Part shown: in pieces, positions 23,977 through 26,255 of the stretch
How the letters are laid out: the number at the start of each line of letters is the position of its first letter
How positions within the stretch are numbered: the stretch's first letter is position 1
Source of the DNA: Methanomicrobiales archaeon
GTDB taxonomy: Archaea; Halobacteriota; Methanomicrobia; Methanomicrobiales; Methanoculleaceae
Length of the DNA: 26,255 nucleotides
Direction of reading: 5' to 3'
Assembly (NCBI GenBank): GCA_012797575.1
Contig: JAAZOW010000153.1
Location: 1 to 26,255, forward strand
Notes under the pieces: model-generated
The model's input: only the letters and a program-made list of their open reading frames with translations
Databases searched by the model: none
What the model was told of the DNA's origin: nothing
Program-made: the position numbers and the translations under genes

Positions 23977-24722
23977 GAGAACTTCTCCAGTCTCTTGATT
24001 GCAGATTCCGTCCAGATCGTCAGGCGTCCTGCGTGCGTGCCGGGGGCCAGCAACTCGGTGTTGAGCTGGTCAACCGTCACGGCGTCGACACCGGCAAGGT
24101 TTCGGGCCGCCCGGAGCGGTTCGCTTCCGGTGACGATGAGGATGCTCTTGCGCTGCTTGTAGCGGCGACCGCGCATGGTGCCGCGCCCTGCCCTGACCTT
24201 CTTGCTGGCCTTCGCCCGCTCGACATCGGCATAGATGCCGAGGGCGGAGAGCGCCGCAATGACATCGCCCGTCCGGGTTATCTCCTCAAACCGGTCTTCG
24301 AGGACCAGCGGGAGATCGCCTTCGAAGATGTGCCCACGGTCTCTGACGATGTCAGGAGAAGCACTGGCTGCGATAGCGGATCGGAGAGCCCTCTGCTTTT
24401 CTTTTCGGTTGATACCTTTGACGAGGATCTTTGCGGTCTTCGGGGGGTGCGCTGCACGCCCGCCGGTTGCCTGCGGCACCCGGGCAACCTTGCTGCCGCC
24501 CTTTATGCGGGGAACCTGGGCAACGCCCCGGCCACTGCCCCAGGACTCTGCTGAGGTGCGCATACCGGCGTAGGGGTCGGTCCCATGCGGCTGGAACCGG
24601 GTGCTCTGGAGCGCGAGGACAGCACGCTTGATGAGATCGGGTCTATAGTCTTCGTTAAAGATCTCCGGGAGATCGAGTTCATGGACGATCTCGCCTGTAA
24701 GTGTTCGAACCTGTGTCTTCAT
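23973..24722 (-). CDS. rpl4: 50S ribosomal protein L4
   Basis: L4 (uL4) reaches into the exit tunnel. The 249-residue archaeal form has SWGSGRGVAQVPRIKGG (about 60-76) and the basic loop ATGGRAAHPPK (about 85-95), plus a C-terminal VTVDQLNTELLAPGTHAGRLTIWTESA stretch (about 215-241). It follows L3 after six bases. In E. coli L4 represses its own operon; no such mechanism can be read here. Confidence 0.97.
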   Translation of the reverse strand: MKTQVRTLTGEIVHELDLPEIFNEDYRPDLIKRAVLALQSTRFQPHGTDPYAGMRTSAESWGSGRGVAQVPRIKGGSKVARVPQATGGRAAHPPKTAKILVKGINRKEKQRALRSAIAASASPDIVRDRGHIFEGDLPLVLEDRFEEITRTGDVIAALSALGIYADVERAKASKKVRAGRGTMRGRRYKQRKSILIVTGSEPLRAARNLAGVDAVTVDQLNTELLAPGTHAGRLTIWTESAIKRLEKFS

Positions 24723-24728
24723 CGCTGC

Positions 24729-25742
24729 TCACCCCTGTTTGCTCTGCGCGCTGACGAAGCTTATCGCCGGCGTGCGGACGACGTGTTCTCCCTGCCGTAT
24801 CGCGGGCCGTATCCGGACCAGGCGTTTATTCGGTCCGGGGACCGAACCCTTGATCAGCACGTACGGGCCTCGGAGAACCCCGTAGTGGAGGAATCCACCA
24901 GAGGGCGTTATCTCGTCGCCGTTGGTGCCGATCTTTAGGATGCGCTTGTTGAACTCGGTGCGCTGCTGGTAGCCCATCTGGCCCGACTGGGGAACCTGCC
25001 ACCTGACATGGTGCGGGTGCCATGGACCGAGGTTGCCGATGTGGCGTTTCTTGCCCCCGCGAGCATGTTTCCGTTTCCGGACCTGGACGCCCCAGCGCTT
25101 GACGGGGCCTTCTGTGCCCTTGCCGGTGGTGATGGCGGTCACATCGATGAACTCGCCAGCCTCGAAGTGCCCGGTGATGTCGATCTCCTTTCCGAGGATC
25201 TCAGCGGCGTAGGCGATCTGGTCGTCAAGGCTTCCGCCAGCGATCCGCATCTCCATCAGGTCGGGGATCTTCTTCGGGACGCCGGTGAGGTGGCCGGGCT
25301 GCGTATAGGTCAGGGCATAGAGTTCTGCGACCCTGCCTTCACCGATCGCCTCCCGGATGGCCTCAAGGGCAGCGGCGGTATCGTGGTCCCTCGGGACGGT
25401 GATGCGGCGGGATAACTCCTCATCGAGGTCAGTCGTCCAGGCTTCAGTCAGCGCGTGCTTTCCATAGGTGTTTTCGCTGTATGCACGCACGCCCGCCACC
25501 CGCATGGGTGGAACCTCAACCACGGTCACCGGCACCATCACATCCCTGCCTACGGTAGGACTGCTCTTGTGGTCGTCGACCATGAGGACGTGGGTCATCC
25601 CCACCTTGTACCCGGCGAATCCCTGTATAGCCGGGGCTCCCGTGTACTCCGGCCATGAGCCGTACCTGGGAACGGGGCTCTTTGCCCGTTTCCTTGGACT
25701 GTATGCAAGGGATCCTCTGCGTGGCCTGTTATACTTCGGCAT
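24729..25742 (-). CDS. rpl3: 50S ribosomal protein L3, first gene of the ribosomal cluster
   Basis: L3 (uL3) starts large-subunit assembly. The 337-residue product is the archaeal/eukaryotic long form, starting MPKYNRPRRGSLAY, with GFAGYKVGMTHVLMVDD (about 41-57) and the C-terminal RWGVQVRKRKHARGGKKRHIGNLGPWHPHHVRW region (about 216-248). ATG 25742 has AGGGTTGAT six bases upstream and an in-frame TGA just before that. In this window it begins the long minus-strand cluster. Confidence 0.97.
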   Translation of the reverse strand: MPKYNRPRRGSLAYSPRKRAKSPVPRYGSWPEYTGAPAIQGFAGYKVGMTHVLMVDDHKSSPTVGRDVMVPVTVVEVPPMRVAGVRAYSENTYGKHALTEAWTTDLDEELSRRITVPRDHDTAAALEAIREAIGEGRVAELYALTYTQPGHLTGVPKKIPDLMEMRIAGGSLDDQIAYAAEILGKEIDITGHFEAGEFIDVTAITTGKGTEGPVKRWGVQVRKRKHARGGKKRHIGNLGPWHPHHVRWQVPQSGQMGYQQRTEFNKRILKIGTNGDEITPSGGFLHYGVLRGPYVLIKGSVPGPNKRLVRIRPAIRQGEHVVRTPAISFVSAQSKQG

Positions 25743-25745
25743 GTT

Positions 25746-25868
25746 TCAATCAACCCTTCGTGCAACTAGTCTGATGCACCGACTGCATGATCCCCGCCGG
25801 AGAGGCAGGTCGCAGATCGGGCAAATTGTGGTGAACCCACTTGGGCATGACATCGAACGTCGTGCCAT
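25746..25868 (-). CDS. possible 40-residue zinc-ribbon microprotein ahead of L3
   Basis: On the minus strand an ORF in the same frame as L3 stops three bases before the L3 ATG. It encodes CPIC at residues 16-19 and CSRC at 28-31, with an extra Cys8 and a basic tail. Two CxxC pairs eight residues apart are typical of zinc ribbons. Against it: no clear ribosome site, a lower GC third-position bias than its neighbours, and short length. An alternative reading starts in another frame at ATG 25848 and joins the CPIC frame if one T of the TTT at 25823-25825 is skipped; that version has better codon use. Function unknown. Confidence 0.3.
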   Translation of the reverse strand: MARRSMSCPSGFTTICPICDLPLRRGSCSRCIRLVARRVD

Positions 25869-25881
25869 CATGGCACGGCGT
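25857..25881. promoter_or_regulatory. 25-bp dyad upstream of L3
   Basis: Two 12-base arms around the central base 25869 differ from perfect symmetry at one pair; the inner arms CGTGCCAT (25861-25868) and ATGGCACG (25870-25877) are exact. As DNA it looks like an operator; as minus-strand RNA it would be a tight hairpin with a three-base loop. It lies about 115 bases before the L3 start and over the start of the small ORF. Confidence 0.45.
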
Positions 25882-26116
25882 GAAGGGAAACAGTCGGATG
25901 GAGGCGACGGGGGAGAGACGATCCTCTCCTATCGCTCCCGCCACCGCCCCGGCGTGCACCGGGTCCGTGTCCAGTCGTCGCTAATAGATCCTGACTCTTC
26001 GACGTTTCCGGAGAGATATTCTTCTCTGGAACCGGGCGCGCTGCACTGGCGTTGGCCCAACGTCTCGATCAGATCCAGCTCCTGTCATCCCGTTGTGACG
26101 AGCACAACTCCTCAAT

Positions 26117-26153
26117 CGATATCGCCCTCCATCTGGAGGGTTCGACCTTCGAA
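26117..26153. repeat. three contiguous palindromes
   Basis: CGATATCG (26117-26124) is followed without a gap by CCCTCCA-TC-TGGAGGG (26125-26140), and again without a gap by TTCGA-CCT-TCGAA (26141-26153). Each is perfectly symmetric apart from its short centre. Together they cover 37 bases in the region upstream of the ribosomal cluster. They may be protein-binding sites or a folded RNA element. Confidence 0.5.
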
Positions 26154-26255
26154 TTATCTTGGTACCATCTGCACCGGCCCGCCGTGGGTCTCCGATTCGC
26201 GTATGCCGCGATGACGTGGAGATATCAAGGATCGGAGGCACATAAAGTGTTAATC

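Larger units (their letters stand above)
25743..26255. other. long region upstream of L3 without a recognised gene
   Basis: About 510 bases hold no ORF I can assign. It should contain the promoter and leader of the ribosomal cluster. One TATA-like candidate on the minus strand is ACTTTATG (26241-26248), which would give a leader of nearly 500 bases; another is a weak TCTATTAG around 25982-25989. Three contiguous palindromes lie at 26117-26153, a 25-bp dyad at 25857-25881, and a small zinc-ribbon-like ORF at 25746-25868. Open frames elsewhere here give Arg- and Pro-rich translations with no family look. No tRNA cloverleaf was found. Confidence 0.55.

Noticed and set aside
26117..26124. CGATATCG as a lone regulatory site
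   Set aside because: An 8-bp palindrome alone is common by chance; it is reported only as part of the contiguous set.
26136..26153. tRNA T-arm-like GGGTTCGACC
   Set aside because: The bases on either side do not form the T stem and no acceptor or anticodon arm can be drawn; the sequence is part of palindromes.
25468..26214. 248-codon plus-strand open frame across the start of L3 and its upstream region
   Set aside because: Half of it is antisense to L3; the composition is low-complexity and no motif is visible.
25981..26241. 86-codon minus-strand open frame upstream of L3
   Set aside because: The translation is Arg-rich and has no family pattern; it is more likely leader or promoter DNA.

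Overview
The window is a stretch of archaeal chromosome, most likely from a methanogen of the order Methanomicrobiales (Methanoculleus-like). This rests on the GC-rich codon use, the archaeal-only ribosomal proteins (S4e, L19e, L32e), the archaeal RNase P protein Rnp1, an archaeal-type adenylate kinase, a DUF106/Oxa1-like membrane protein, A-type ATP synthase subunits, PKD-repeat surface proteins and a PGF-type archaeosortase signal. The genus is an inference from protein style, not a measured match.

Left part (1-3030): two surface proteins face each other. One is a membrane-anchored PKD-repeat protein whose 5' end lies outside the window. The other is a secreted protein with seven W/DGGY repeats, probably a seven-bladed beta-propeller, ending in a PGF-CTERM-like signal. 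The divergent gap before the next operon holds a 22-bp near-perfect dyad.

3031-8415 (+): a compact operon for tRNA maturation and charging, endA-trpS-pheS-pheT, with gaps of 1 to 10 bases. pheT runs 59 bases into the convergent histidine gene hisF (8357-9163, -).

9373-11146 (+): a two-gene unit for the C and D subunits of an A-type ATP synthase, without the other subunits. It may have a leaderless promoter.

11198-25742 (-): the large archaeal ribosomal protein cluster, read from right to left: L3-L4-L23-L2-S19-L22-S3-L29-Rnp1-S17-L14-L24-S4e-L5-S14-S8-L6-L32e-L19e-L18-S5-L30-L15-SecY-adk-DUF106-cmk. Most genes touch or overlap, which suggests translational coupling. The cluster joins ribosome assembly with RNase P (Rnp1), protein export and membrane insertion (SecY, DUF106) and nucleotide kinases (adk, cmk). 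A hairpin and a candidate promoter between secY and adk suggest that the kinase end can be expressed separately.

25743-26255: about 510 bases upstream of L3 with no recognised gene. It holds several palindromes and a possible 40-codon zinc-ribbon ORF directly before L3. This is the least explained part of the window. I saw no mobile element, CRISPR array, rRNA or tRNA gene.
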